Source of the DNA: JAAYHG01 sp012735455
GTDB taxonomy: Bacteria; Bacillota; DTU030; DUMP01
Direction: 5' to 3'
DNA: 64,000 nt
NCBI GenBank assembly: GCA_050951365.1
Contig: JBMNIX010000001.1
Location: 1-64,000 of the forward strand
The translations under genes and the position numbers were made by a program. The notes under the pieces were generated by a model. The model saw nothing but the letters and a program-made list of their open reading frames with translations, ran no database searches and had not been told where the DNA came from. Position 1 is the stretch's first letter. Each line of letters starts with the position of its first letter. This document shows, piece by piece, positions 48,741-57,239 of the stretch.

Positions 48741-48938
48741 TTAGCCCCCGGAAATCAGAAACATAATACGCACATCGTCATCTACCTGTAATTCATGTTT
48801 CGCCAACTGCTCCCAGGCTACTATTTTACCGTTTACCATTACAGTGTATCCTTCTGGATCCAAGTCTCTTTCCTTTAGCAGGTCCAGAACGGTCATACCG
48901 GGTTGGTGCTTCGTCAGTTCACCGTTAACTTTTATCAT
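48741..48938 (-). CDS. MoaD/ThiS-family sulfur carrier
   Basis: A 65-residue beta-grasp protein beginning MIKVNGELTKHQ and ending in the family's obligatory Gly-Gly (LISGG), which is adenylated and thiocarboxylated. Its place directly upstream of the AOR gene points to the MoaD role in molybdopterin/tungstopterin synthesis rather than thiamine synthesis. Start is ATG at 48938 with AGGAGG upstream. Confidence 0.9.
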   Translation of the reverse strand: MIKVNGELTKHQPGMTVLDLLKERDLDPEGYTVMVNGKIVAWEQLAKHELQVDDDVRIMFLISGG

Positions 48939-49034
48939 AGAGTCCTCCTAAAAGTGTACTCCCCAACGTGAAGCAACGGACGATCCTTCGCTACAACCCA
49001 AATCCCCAGCACTTGCTAAACCAAGTTTACCACC

Positions 49035-49802
49035 TTAGTTAATGAGCCAGCCTCCATCAACATAAATGATTTGCCCTGTGATGTAGTCAGAGGCAGAGGA
49101 AGCAAGAAACACCGCCACACCAGCCAGATCTGATGGAACACCCGTACGTCCCAGTGGTATCCGTGACGTCAGGCGGGCAACATTGGCCTCGTCTTTGAAG
49201 ACTGCTTCCGTCTGTTTAGTCTTGTACCAGCCAGGCCCAATTGCATTCACGTTGATGTGGTACGGTGCGAATTCCTTGGCTAAACCCCGCGTCAGCCCTA
49301 GGATCCCGCTCTTGGCAATGCCATAGAGGCAAATATTGGGGTTCGTAAATTCAACACAGGTCAACGACCCCATGTTTATGATCTTGCCACCACCCTGTCC
49401 CATCATGATCCTAGCAGCCCGTTGGCAGGTAAAAAACACCCCCTTGAGCTGGACGGCCATAAGTGTCTCCCAATCTTCCTCTGTGATTTCCACAACGGGT
49501 TTACGGATATTTATGCCAGCAGAATTCACCAGTATGTCAACCCGCCCCAACTTCTCCAACACCTGGTCAAACATACTGTTTATAGCTGCCACGGACGATA
49601 TATCCACGGCTAGAGCCAGGCTTCTGCTTCCCACACCACTAAGCTCGCGTGCCGTTGCTTCGCCATCACTAAGTGTACGCGAAGCCACCACCACATCGGC
49701 GCCAGCTTCAGCTAGCCCTGTAGCGATGCCTCGCCCCAGGCCGCGAGCTCCTCCCACTACTACAGCGACTTTTCCTTTTAGACTGAGCCGATCCATTATC
49801 AT
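49035..49802 (-). CDS. Short-chain dehydrogenase, gluconate-5-dehydrogenase-like (copy 1)
   Basis: A 255-residue classical SDR. The cofactor site VVGGARGLGRGIA (about residues 16-28) and NSAGINIRKP (about 93-102) are followed by the catalytic serine in MGSLT and the YGIAK catalytic Tyr-Lys (about 160). The GPGWYKT stretch and the end ITGQIIYVDGGW are typical. It is a close paralogue of the SDR at 60549-61313; both share NIRKP and the IPLGRTGVP segment. Probable role is oxidation or reduction of a sugar acid or ketonate. It follows the IlvD/Edd-type gene in a minus-strand series. Confidence 0.92.
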   Translation of the reverse strand: MIMDRLSLKGKVAVVVGGARGLGRGIATGLAEAGADVVVASRTLSDGEATARELSGVGSRSLALAVDISSVAAINSMFDQVLEKLGRVDILVNSAGINIRKPVVEITEEDWETLMAVQLKGVFFTCQRAARIMMGQGGGKIINMGSLTCVEFTNPNICLYGIAKSGILGLTRGLAKEFAPYHINVNAIGPGWYKTKQTEAVFKDEANVARLTSRIPLGRTGVPSDLAGVAVFLASSASDYITGQIIYVDGGWLIN

Positions 49803-49894
49803 ATTTACCTAACTCCTTTCTTGGAAGTAGGCCTGTCCTACTCGGGCCGTCTAAGGCAGAATTGCCCTGCTTTTCTTTTTTCGGTTTACGAGTG

Positions 49895-51631
49895 CTAATT
49901 TCCTTCTTCTCGTACATCCATTACTGCACCCCGCGATGTGGCGCCAACTGCACGAGTATAGAGATCGAGTACTCCAGTAGCGTGGCGCCGCGGTCTCTGG
50001 CTCCACTCACGCCGCCGCTGCGCCAAAATACGGTCACCTTCAGCCCTGGTAGCCTCTTTTCCTTGTTCTCCTATCATATCAAGTCGGCGGGCAGGAACGT
50101 CGATGACAATGGTGTCGCCCGCGCGGACCAACGCAAGCGGTCCGCCCACTTGGGCTTCAGGAGTGACGTACCCGACGCATAAGCCACGTGAGACACCAGC
50201 GAAGCGGCCGTCAGTTACCAAGGCTGTGGTTTTTCTGAGTGCAGGGTGTGTCAACAGGGCTGCAGTGGGGTGATGCAGCTCGGGCATTCCCGCAGCAGCT
50301 GGCCCTTCGTAGCGAATCACTACCACGTCGCCAGGCATTATCCGCCCATCGGCTATGGCCTGCGCCGCTTCTTCTTCGCTATCGAAGGGTACTGCTGGAC
50401 CAGTGTGGCGTAGGCGTTCTTCAGGCAGCCCGCCAGTATTGATGATAGCTCCTTGAGGTGCCAGGTTACCAAACAGAGCCGCCAGGGGACCCTGGGAAGC
50501 AAAGGGCGCATCTCTTGTTGCTTGCACATCACTTACTCTTACTGCAAAGTTTTGCAGGTATGCCCTCGCCAGTTGATAAAACGGCGAACCAGCAATTTCT
50601 TGAAGGTTTTGTTCAACCGTCCGGCCAGTGACTGTGAGCGCATCAAGGTAAAGCCATGGTCTAAGCTCCTCCATTAGCCCCGGCACTCCCCCTGCGTACC
50701 AGAGGTACTCTACAGGGTACTGTCCTGTGGTCTTAACATTTACCAGCACTGGCACTTTTCGGTGCACGCGGTCGAAGTCGCTGAAACCGAGTTCGACTCC
50801 CACCTCAGCTGCCAGAGCGATGAGGTGGAGTACAATGTTAGGCGATCCACCGGTGGCAGCATGCAGCACCAACGCGTTTTCGAAGGCTTCCCGCGTGAGA
50901 ATCCGGCGGGGCCGGATGTCCTTTGTGGATAGCTTTACCACTTGCCTGCCGGCCGCAACTGCCGCCTGGCGGTGCAGGGCCAGCGTAGCTGGCATAATGG
51001 CGGTTCCTGGTAGGGCTAAGCCAAGTGCCTCTACTGCAATCTGCATCCCACAAGCTGTTCCCAAGAACTGGCATGCCCCCCATGAAGGACACCCCTGCAA
51101 CTGAAGGAGCTCTAACTCCTTGCTGCTGCCTTCACCCCGGGCAAAGCGTTCGTTCACACTCCAGATCTGGTCGGCAGAAAAGTGCCCAGGGCCATCACGC
51201 ATGGTCCCACCGGGAACCACAACCGTGGGAAGGTTTAACCGCGCAGCAGCCAGGAGGTGACCAGGGATGGACTTGTCACAGCTGGCTAGTGTAACCAGCC
51301 CATCAAAGGGCGCTGCCGCCCCGTGAATCTCAGTAATATGGGCTATGGTCTCCCGGCTGACTAAACTATAATCCATACCCTCATGGCCCTGAGCCAACCC
51401 ATCACAGATGTCGGAGGCGAAACACTGAACCGGTTTCCCTCCAGCTTCGATCACACCTCGGGCAGCAGCCTCCGCCAGTGCTCCGAGATGGTATTGGCCC
51501 GGGTGGAGCGTGCCATAGGCACTTTCGATCAAGACCTGGGGCTTGGCCAGGTCCGAGAGTGTCCAGTCTGTACCAAGGCGCAGGGAATCGCCCTGTCTAT
51601 TGATACTTCGTAACCATTGGCTCTTTAGCAT
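49895..51631 (-). CDS. IlvD/Edd-family dehydratase
   Basis: A 578-residue [Fe-S] dehydratase. Cluster cysteines are C76 in SDICDGLAQGHEGM, C118 in LASCDKSIPGH and C187 in SWGACQFLGTACGM. The C-terminal half has NTGGLPEERLRHTGPA, VIRYEGPAAAGMPE and the TDGRFAGVSRGLCVG motif. These are shared by dihydroxyacid, phosphogluconate and aldonate dehydratases. With sugar-acid genes nearby and no other branched-chain synthesis genes, an aldonate dehydratase is more likely than IlvD. Start is ATG at 51631, after GGGGGCTTAAGGA. Confidence 0.88.
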   Translation of the reverse strand: MLKSQWLRSINRQGDSLRLGTDWTLSDLAKPQVLIESAYGTLHPGQYHLGALAEAAARGVIEAGGKPVQCFASDICDGLAQGHEGMDYSLVSRETIAHITEIHGAAAPFDGLVTLASCDKSIPGHLLAAARLNLPTVVVPGGTMRDGPGHFSADQIWSVNERFARGEGSSKELELLQLQGCPSWGACQFLGTACGMQIAVEALGLALPGTAIMPATLALHRQAAVAAGRQVVKLSTKDIRPRRILTREAFENALVLHAATGGSPNIVLHLIALAAEVGVELGFSDFDRVHRKVPVLVNVKTTGQYPVEYLWYAGGVPGLMEELRPWLYLDALTVTGRTVEQNLQEIAGSPFYQLARAYLQNFAVRVSDVQATRDAPFASQGPLAALFGNLAPQGAIINTGGLPEERLRHTGPAVPFDSEEEAAQAIADGRIMPGDVVVIRYEGPAAAGMPELHHPTAALLTHPALRKTTALVTDGRFAGVSRGLCVGYVTPEAQVGGPLALVRAGDTIVIDVPARRLDMIGEQGKEATRAEGDRILAQRRREWSQRPRRHATGVLDLYTRAVGATSRGAVMDVREEGN

Positions 51632-51712
51632 TCCTTAAGCCCCCTGTTGTAACTGGTTCCTCATCCCCTGGAGAACAAGACGTTCAGTCAGCAACAGCAA
51701 ACGGTATGACAA

Positions 51713-52654
51713 TCAGTGCCTTTTTAGGCCGATCGCTGCGCGGGCAGCTTCCGCCACGTGAGTAACTGTCAGTCCGTACTTCTTGGCAAGATCTTCGTTG
51801 CTACCAGACTCTCCAAAGGAATCCTTGATCCCAATCCTCTGCACGGGAACAGGCCAGAGCTGGCTGACTACCTCGGCTACAGCCCCGCCTAGACCGCCTA
51901 AGACCGAGTGGTTCTCCACCGTAACCAATGCTCCACACACTTCGGCAAGCCGGCAAACCTCCTCTTGAGGAAACGGTTTCAACGTAGGACAGTGCAGCAC
52001 TGCTGCGCTGATTCCCTGCCGTTCGAGTTCGGTTGCGGCTGAAAGTGCCGTAGAGGCCATAGTCCCCGTGGAAATCAGGCCAACGTCACACCCTTCCTTA
52101 AGCAAGACGGCACGGCCTGGCCGAAAAGTGTAGCCAGGTGGAGTTACTGTGGGCGTTTCGTCCCGAGCAAGTCTGACATAAACGGGGCCCGGGATATCCA
52201 GAGCAGCAGCGGCCATCTGCTCTGCCTCTCGGCCGTCAGCCGGAACCCAGACATTCATATTAGGGATTGCGCGGACAATGGCCAGATCCTCCAGGGCCTG
52301 ATGGGTAGCCCCGGTTTTTCCAGTATAGAGACCTCCATACGCCGCAGCGATCTTAACACCCAGCCGCGGATAGGCAATGGAAATGGCCAATTGGTCGCAG
52401 GCGCGCCGCGAAGCAAAAGCAGCAAAGGTGCTCACCACTGGGATAAACCCCACTGCAGCCAGGCCGGCAGCAACGCCAAACATATTCTGCTCCTGAATGC
52501 CCAGTTGAAAAAACCTCTCCGGGAAACGCTGGGCAAAGATATCCACTTTCGTAGACGATGCCAAATCTGCATCCAAGACCACTAACTCAGGCCGATCGTT
52601 CCCAAGGGCAGCCAGTGCCTCGCCAAAGGCCACACGCACAGCCACATTACCCAT
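51713..52654 (-). CDS. Transketolase, C-terminal subunit
   Basis: A 313-residue subunit corresponding to the pyrimidine-binding and C-terminal domains of transketolase. Signature parts are ELVVLDADLASSTK (about 19-32), FFQLGIQEQNMFGVAAGLA (about 48-66) and GATHQALEDLAIVRAIPNM (about 114-132); the Glu in GIQEQN is the conserved thiamin-activating Glu. It overlaps the N-terminal subunit gene by 8 bases and forms one enzyme with it. Split transketolases like this often serve dedicated carbohydrate pathways rather than the general pentose-phosphate pathway. Confidence 0.94.
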   Translation of the reverse strand: MGNVAVRVAFGEALAALGNDRPELVVLDADLASSTKVDIFAQRFPERFFQLGIQEQNMFGVAAGLAAVGFIPVVSTFAAFASRRACDQLAISIAYPRLGVKIAAAYGGLYTGKTGATHQALEDLAIVRAIPNMNVWVPADGREAEQMAAAALDIPGPVYVRLARDETPTVTPPGYTFRPGRAVLLKEGCDVGLISTGTMASTALSAATELERQGISAAVLHCPTLKPFPQEEVCRLAEVCGALVTVENHSVLGGLGGAVAEVVSQLWPVPVQRIGIKDSFGESGSNEDLAKKYGLTVTHVAEAARAAIGLKRH

Positions 52655-53492
52655 CCTGTCTTGCCTCCTCTCCTTCGCCGAGCTCTCTCAGGGCTTGGGC
52701 CAGTTGTTCGCGGCTAGGTGCCTTGGAATGCCACTCTACCTGGTTCTCCATGTAGGAAACTCCCCGGCCTTTTACCGTATGGGCAATGATGACGGTGGGA
52801 CCTTCTTGTGCAGCCTGTACCTCATCCAGTACTGCCAGGAGCTGCGCCATGTCGTGTCCGCCCGTTTCGAGTACTCTCCAACCGAAGTCCCACCACTTCG
52901 CAGCCAATGGTTCCAGGGGCATGGTTTCTTCCGTAGGCCCAACCAGCTGTAGTGTATTCCGGTCGACGATAGCCACCAGGTTGTCCAGCTTAAGTTTAGC
53001 GGCGCTCATAGCCGCTTCCCAGACCTGCCCTTCATTAAGTTCACCATCGCCGAGAAGAACAAAAACCTTCCAGGCAGCCCCCTTTAGCTTTCCTCCCAAA
53101 GCCATGCCAACGGCAGCCGATAGCCCTTGTCCTAATGAACCAGTGGACATGTCAACTCCAGGTGTTTTCCGCATGTCGGGATGTCCCTGAAGAAGCCCGT
53201 TAATGCGATCGAAAGTCTCAAATTCACTCTTGGGGAAGAAACCAAGTTCTCCCAAAGCAGCGTATAGCGCTGGGCAAGCGTGTCCCTTGGAAAGGACAAA
53301 GCGATCCCTTCCATCCCACTCAGGGTTATCTGGTCTGATATTCAGCACTGCAAAGTACAGCGCTGTGATTATGTCCACAGATGATAAAGCACCTCCGGGG
53401 TGACCAGCCTGGGACTGCCCAACCATCTTGACCACATCCCTGCGAAGTTGCCTAGCAATTCTCTCTAATTCCCTTACATCTCGCATGGCCAC
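52647..53492 (-). CDS. Transketolase, N-terminal (TPP-binding) subunit
   Basis: A 281-residue subunit with the pyrophosphate-binding half of transketolase. The TPP motif GDGELNEGQVWEAAM (about residues 147-161) ending in the metal-binding DRN (about 176), and the substrate region SQAGHPGGALSSVD (about 27-40), are conserved. Overlaps the C-terminal subunit gene by 8 bases. It diverges from tctC across a 388-base gap. Confidence 0.94.
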   Translation of the reverse strand: MAMRDVRELERIARQLRRDVVKMVGQSQAGHPGGALSSVDIITALYFAVLNIRPDNPEWDGRDRFVLSKGHACPALYAALGELGFFPKSEFETFDRINGLLQGHPDMRKTPGVDMSTGSLGQGLSAAVGMALGGKLKGAAWKVFVLLGDGELNEGQVWEAAMSAAKLKLDNLVAIVDRNTLQLVGPTEETMPLEPLAAKWWDFGWRVLETGGHDMAQLLAVLDEVQAAQEGPTVIIAHTVKGRGVSYMENQVEWHSKAPSREQLAQALRELGEGEEARQDG

Positions 53493-53880
53493 TTCAACAC
53501 CTCACTCCCATGCGTATCTAGTTATCTCCCCATTCTGCTATCTCCTAATCGTTGACTTATCACCACCCGACCTAACAAGGCGAGTTGCTTCCTTATTTAG
53601 ACAAATAAACGGAGGACGGTATGAAACTATTTTCTCACTTGGCCCTCTAGTCTCCTCCTTGCATCAACACCGTGTATTTTTATTTATGCAACTTGCACAA
53701 TGTATTCCATCTCTTGAAGGAGTTTTCCCATAAAGGAAGAAGTAATAATAGTGCACCAACCTTACACGTTACCTGTATCTGAGAAGGGGGACACTTCTTT
53801 CATATGGGGGGGAACAGTAGCGAGAGATTGCAGGCGTCAGTTGTCAGACTTTTGACGAAACATAGGAAAGGAGTAGAACT
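53493..53880. other. Divergent control region between transketolase and tctCBA
   Basis: No clear gene. An 11-base inverted repeat TGCAA-C-TTGCA (53687-53697) is a possible operator. At 53612 a short frame of nine codons (MKLFSHLAL) follows GGAGG and could be a leader peptide, but there is no attenuator-like hairpin to back it. No confident -35/-10 pair was found. Confidence 0.35.
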
Positions 53881-54951
53881 ATGAACAGACGCTTAGTCAT
53901 TAAGCTTGCCGCTATTGTCCTGTGTTTGCTGGTCAGCTTCGCAGCATTGGCGGGCTGCAGCTCTGGAACACAGCAAGGGCAACAGCAACAGGAAGAACCT
54001 GCACCTAGCACAGCTGAGAAGTTCCCGAACAAACCGTTAACGGTTTACATCCAGTTCGCAGCAGGTGGCGCCACTGACCAAGTGGTCAGGGTACTGGCTG
54101 CTGAAATGCAGAACTCCTTAGGTGTTCCTGTTAACTGCGTGAATATGCCAGGTGCCACTGGTGGTGTAGCCACTGCGTACGTCATGGGGCAGCCACACGA
54201 TGGCTACTCCTTGATCGGAAACTCTGACAACGTGCGTATGTTCCAGGTGATGGACCTGGGCGACACCTCATACAAAGATTTGCATCTGTGGACCGCAGCA
54301 GCTGGTGTAACCTGCCTCTGTGTACGGCCTGATTCCCCGATTAAGACCCTGGATGACTGGCTTGAAACAATGGAAACCAAGGGCGCCGACTTCACGGTAT
54401 CGACCTCTGGCGTCGGGAACGGCTGGCATATCTCCATGGAGGTGCTCAAGAACGCCACAGGCACAGATTATTCCAACGTACCTTACAGCGGCGGCCGACC
54501 CGCCATCACAGCAGCAATGTCAGGCGAAGTTGACGCCACTGCAGCAGGTTTGATGGAAGCCATCGATTTCATCAAAGGCGGCCAGATCGTCTGTTTGGCC
54601 ACCTTTAACGACAAACCTATTGAAATCCAAGGCGTAGGTACTATTCCGTCCATTGGAGATAAAGTTCCAGAAATCAAGCAGTACCTGCCCTTTGGCGGCT
54701 GGTGGGGCCTAGCTGCTCCTAACGACATCCCGCAGGAAGCTCTTGAGGCTATTGACAAGGCTTATGCCGAAGCAATTGAGTCTCCTAAGTTCAAAGAGTT
54801 CTTGGAACAGCAAACCATGGTCTGGCTGGGATACGACAGACAAAAGTCTAAAGACCTCGCTAAGCAAGAGACCGAATTCGTAAGCTGGCTCCTCCACGAC
54901 CTCGGTCTGGCGAAGAAGTCGCCTGATTCTGTAGGCATTCCTAAGCCGTAA
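53881..54951 (+). CDS. tctC: Tripartite tricarboxylate-type binding lipoprotein (TctC/Bug family)
   Basis: A 356-residue extracellular binding protein with a signal peptide ending at the lipobox LAGC (about residues 22-25), followed by a Gln-rich linker. The Bug/TctC pattern is clear: FPNKPLTVYIQFAAGGATDQ (read in parts, about 48-67), MPGATGGVATAYV (about 89) and VPYSGGRPAITAAMSGEVDA (about 200-219). It delivers carboxylates to the TctBA carrier. ATG at 53881 has AAAGGAG upstream. A hairpin between tctC and tctB probably favours high tctC expression. Confidence 0.92.
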   Translation: MNRRLVIKLAAIVLCLLVSFAALAGCSSGTQQGQQQQEEPAPSTAEKFPNKPLTVYIQFAAGGATDQVVRVLAAEMQNSLGVPVNCVNMPGATGGVATAYVMGQPHDGYSLIGNSDNVRMFQVMDLGDTSYKDLHLWTAAAGVTCLCVRPDSPIKTLDDWLETMETKGADFTVSTSGVGNGWHISMEVLKNATGTDYSNVPYSGGRPAITAAMSGEVDATAAGLMEAIDFIKGGQIVCLATFNDKPIEIQGVGTIPSIGDKVPEIKQYLPFGGWWGLAAPNDIPQEALEAIDKAYAEAIESPKFKEFLEQQTMVWLGYDRQKSKDLAKQETEFVSWLLHDLGLAKKSPDSVGIPKP

Positions 54952-54987
54952 GAGGTTCAGCTTGAGAAGCTAAACTGTAGGGCAAGG

Positions 54988-55011
54988 GGCAGGTGGCTGG
55001 TGCCACCTGCC
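54988..55011 (+). promoter_or_regulatory. Intercistronic hairpin between tctC and tctB
   Basis: Perfect 10-bp GC-rich stem (54988-54997 with 55002-55011) and a TGGT loop, without a T run. Such hairpins often shield the upstream mRNA, allowing more binding protein than membrane subunits. Confidence 0.6.
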
Positions 55012-55042
55012 AACCTGCTTAGCAGCTATTGGAGGATTTTTC

Positions 55043-55528
55043 ATGGATAGAATTAGATGGAGGAACGAGCTCTTAATAGCCTTGGGATTTCTGGCACTTT
55101 CGATATTCACGCTCTTACAATCTCTTGCCATGCCAGTTGAAAAAAGGGTTTTCTTGTCACCGGGGATAACCCCAGGACTCCTCTCAGTGATTCTCATAGT
55201 CCTGAGCCTTGGCCTAATCGCTATGCTTTTTGTCGCACGGAAGAATATCGTGCCAGCTGAGGACCAAGAATCATCGCTAAAAGAAAGCCAGGAACGTGAA
55301 CTCAACAAGCTGAGAACTAAAAGAACTATAGTTTCCATCTTTCTGACCGTGCTTTATGTAGCATTGCTTGGCAGAGCTTCATACGGGATCCTCACTTTTG
55401 CCTACGTCTTGGCCTTTCTTTGCTACTTTAGGAGCACTAGCTTGCTTAAGGCCATAATTCTCTCAGCCGTCCTAAGCGTTGCACTCGTGTATTCATTCGG
55501 CACACTGTTTAGGGTGGCCTTGCCGTAG
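55043..55528 (+). CDS. tctB: Tripartite tricarboxylate transporter small membrane subunit (TctB)
   Basis: A 161-residue protein with four hydrophobic segments and a charged central loop (about residues 70-95), as usual for TctB. Family features are weak but include the proline- and glycine-containing SPGITPGLLSVILIVLSLG near the second segment. Its position between tctC and tctA makes the call firm. ATG at 55043 follows TTGGAGGATTTTTC. Confidence 0.88.
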   Translation: MDRIRWRNELLIALGFLALSIFTLLQSLAMPVEKRVFLSPGITPGLLSVILIVLSLGLIAMLFVARKNIVPAEDQESSLKESQERELNKLRTKRTIVSIFLTVLYVALLGRASYGILTFAYVLAFLCYFRSTSLLKAIILSAVLSVALVYSFGTLFRVALP

Positions 55529-55567
55529 TTCAGTCGGATACACAAACTAATCTCTGGAGGCAAAAGC

Positions 55568-57088
55568 ATGGAAGGTCTTTCGATGCTCGTCCAGGGCCTT
55601 ATTAACCATTTCGAACCAAAGATGCTTTTTCTCATGTCGGTGGCCTCGATACTGGGTATCACAATCGGGGCCCTCCCGGGTCTGACGGCCACCATGGGTA
55701 TCGCCCTTCTCAGCAGTATAACCTACGGGATGGATCCAAAGCTCGCCATCCCCATACTGGTAGCTTTATATTGTGGCGGCATCTACGGAGGATCTAACAG
55801 TGCCATTCTTCTCAATATCCCCGGTACTCCTTCAGCAGCCGCAACCGCTATAGACGGCTACCAGCTAGCTCAGAAGGGTGAAGCCGGACCTGTCATCGGG
55901 CTGGCTAGAGTGGCGTCTACTGTGGGTGGAATCGTAGGTGTAGTAGCGCTGGTTCTGGCAACCCCACTCTTGGCCAAGCTAGCCCTCAAGTTTGGTTCTT
56001 GGGAGTTCTTTGTTATTTCCGTTATGGGAATCATGGTCTGTGGTAGCCTTACAATTGGTGAGCTTCCTGTCAAGGGTTGGATGACCGGCTTCTTGGGGCT
56101 CCTCACAGCCATGATCGGCATGGATGTTATTACATCCTATCAGCGTTTCACCTTTGGCAACCTGCACCTCAACAGCGGCGTCTCACTCATACCGGCATTG
56201 ATTGGTCTTTTTGGCATGACTGAGATACTCACTGTCATGAGGGAACCAATCCAGGGTGAACTGGCCGTAGATCCCAAAGAGCTAAAAGTAAGTATACCCA
56301 TTGGTGAACTCCTAAAGTATTGGGCAACCACCATCCGGTCCGCGCTGATCGGCATCGCCATTGGCATCATACCTGGAGTAGGGGAAGACGTTGCCGCTTG
56401 GGTGAGTTATGGTACAGCTAAGAACGTGGGCACGGAAAAGGACAAAATCGGTTACGGCAGCAAAGAAGGGGTTGTGGCCGCTGAAGTGGCGAACAACGCC
56501 TGTATTGGTGGCGCCTCCATTCCTATGCTGGCCTTGGCGATCCCGGGAAGCGGAGCAGCAGCAGTGCTCCTGGGAGGTATATGGCTGCACGGCATAAGAC
56601 CCGGCCCCCTGATTTTTATCGAATCACCTCAGTTCTTCTATGATTACGTTGGCATGCAAATCATCTCCAACATCATGATCCTGGTCTTTGGCTTAGCCAT
56701 AAGTAACGTTCTAATTAAGGTCCTGCTGGTGAAAAAAGACATTCTCATGCCAGTGGTAGCAACCCTTTGCGTAGTAGGAGCCTTCGCAGTTAACAACTCG
56801 GTTTTTGATGTCTACCTTATGCTCATCTTCGGTTTGGTCGGTTATTTGCTTAGAAATCATGGTTACCCGATGGCTCCTTACACACTTGGCTTGATCCTCG
56901 GCACTATGGCCGACGAAAACCTTCGCCGTGGTCTGGACCTAACAAAGGGAGATATCACACCTTTCTTTTTCCGGCCCATAACCGCTATCTTGTGGTTGAT
57001 AATCCTGGCCATGGTCGTCGCCCGTAGTCCATACCTTATGGGCCTACTCCGGAGGCTTTTGGGGCGACAAAAAGCAAAAACAGCTTGA
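55568..57088 (+). CDS. tctA: Tripartite tricarboxylate transporter large membrane subunit (TctA)
   Basis: A 506-residue membrane carrier with about eleven to twelve segments. Signature stretches are GITIGALPGLTATMGIALL (about residues 28-46), GGIYGGSNSAILLNIPGTPSAAATAIDGY (read in parts, about 68-96) and the second repeat GIIPGVGEDVAAWVSYG (about 264-280). It transports the TctC ligand, probably by ion symport. The order tctC-tctB-tctA is standard. It ends before the terminator at 57121. Confidence 0.96.
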   Translation: MEGLSMLVQGLINHFEPKMLFLMSVASILGITIGALPGLTATMGIALLSSITYGMDPKLAIPILVALYCGGIYGGSNSAILLNIPGTPSAAATAIDGYQLAQKGEAGPVIGLARVASTVGGIVGVVALVLATPLLAKLALKFGSWEFFVISVMGIMVCGSLTIGELPVKGWMTGFLGLLTAMIGMDVITSYQRFTFGNLHLNSGVSLIPALIGLFGMTEILTVMREPIQGELAVDPKELKVSIPIGELLKYWATTIRSALIGIAIGIIPGVGEDVAAWVSYGTAKNVGTEKDKIGYGSKEGVVAAEVANNACIGGASIPMLALAIPGSGAAAVLLGGIWLHGIRPGPLIFIESPQFFYDYVGMQIISNIMILVFGLAISNVLIKVLLVKKDILMPVVATLCVVGAFAVNNSVFDVYLMLIFGLVGYLLRNHGYPMAPYTLGLILGTMADENLRRGLDLTKGDITPFFFRPITAILWLIILAMVVARSPYLMGLLRRLLGRQKAKTA

Positions 57089-57120
57089 ACCCACTTAAAT
57101 AGCCCTGTCTTGAAATGCAT

Positions 57121-57160
57121 AGAGGCTGTTGACAACGAAAGCGGGTCAACAGCCTCTTTT
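57121..57160. terminator. Terminator after tctA with repeated stem sequence (copy 2)
   Basis: Thirteen-bp stem (57121-57133 with 57145-57157) followed by TTTT. It also ends the region before the converging LarA-family gene. Shares AGGCTGTTGAC with the hairpin at 46712. Confidence 0.92.
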
Positions 57161-57239
57161 GGCCACTACAGCAAGAAACCCTTGCTAATCCGTTTAGAAC
57201 ACTCAGCTAACGATATAAACCCAGCCCTTGGCTCGGAAA

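Noticed and set aside
46712..57160. Insertion-sequence ends suggested by the repeated AGGCTGTTGAC stem
   Set aside because: Both copies are terminator hairpins next to stop codons; no transposase gene or target duplication was seen.
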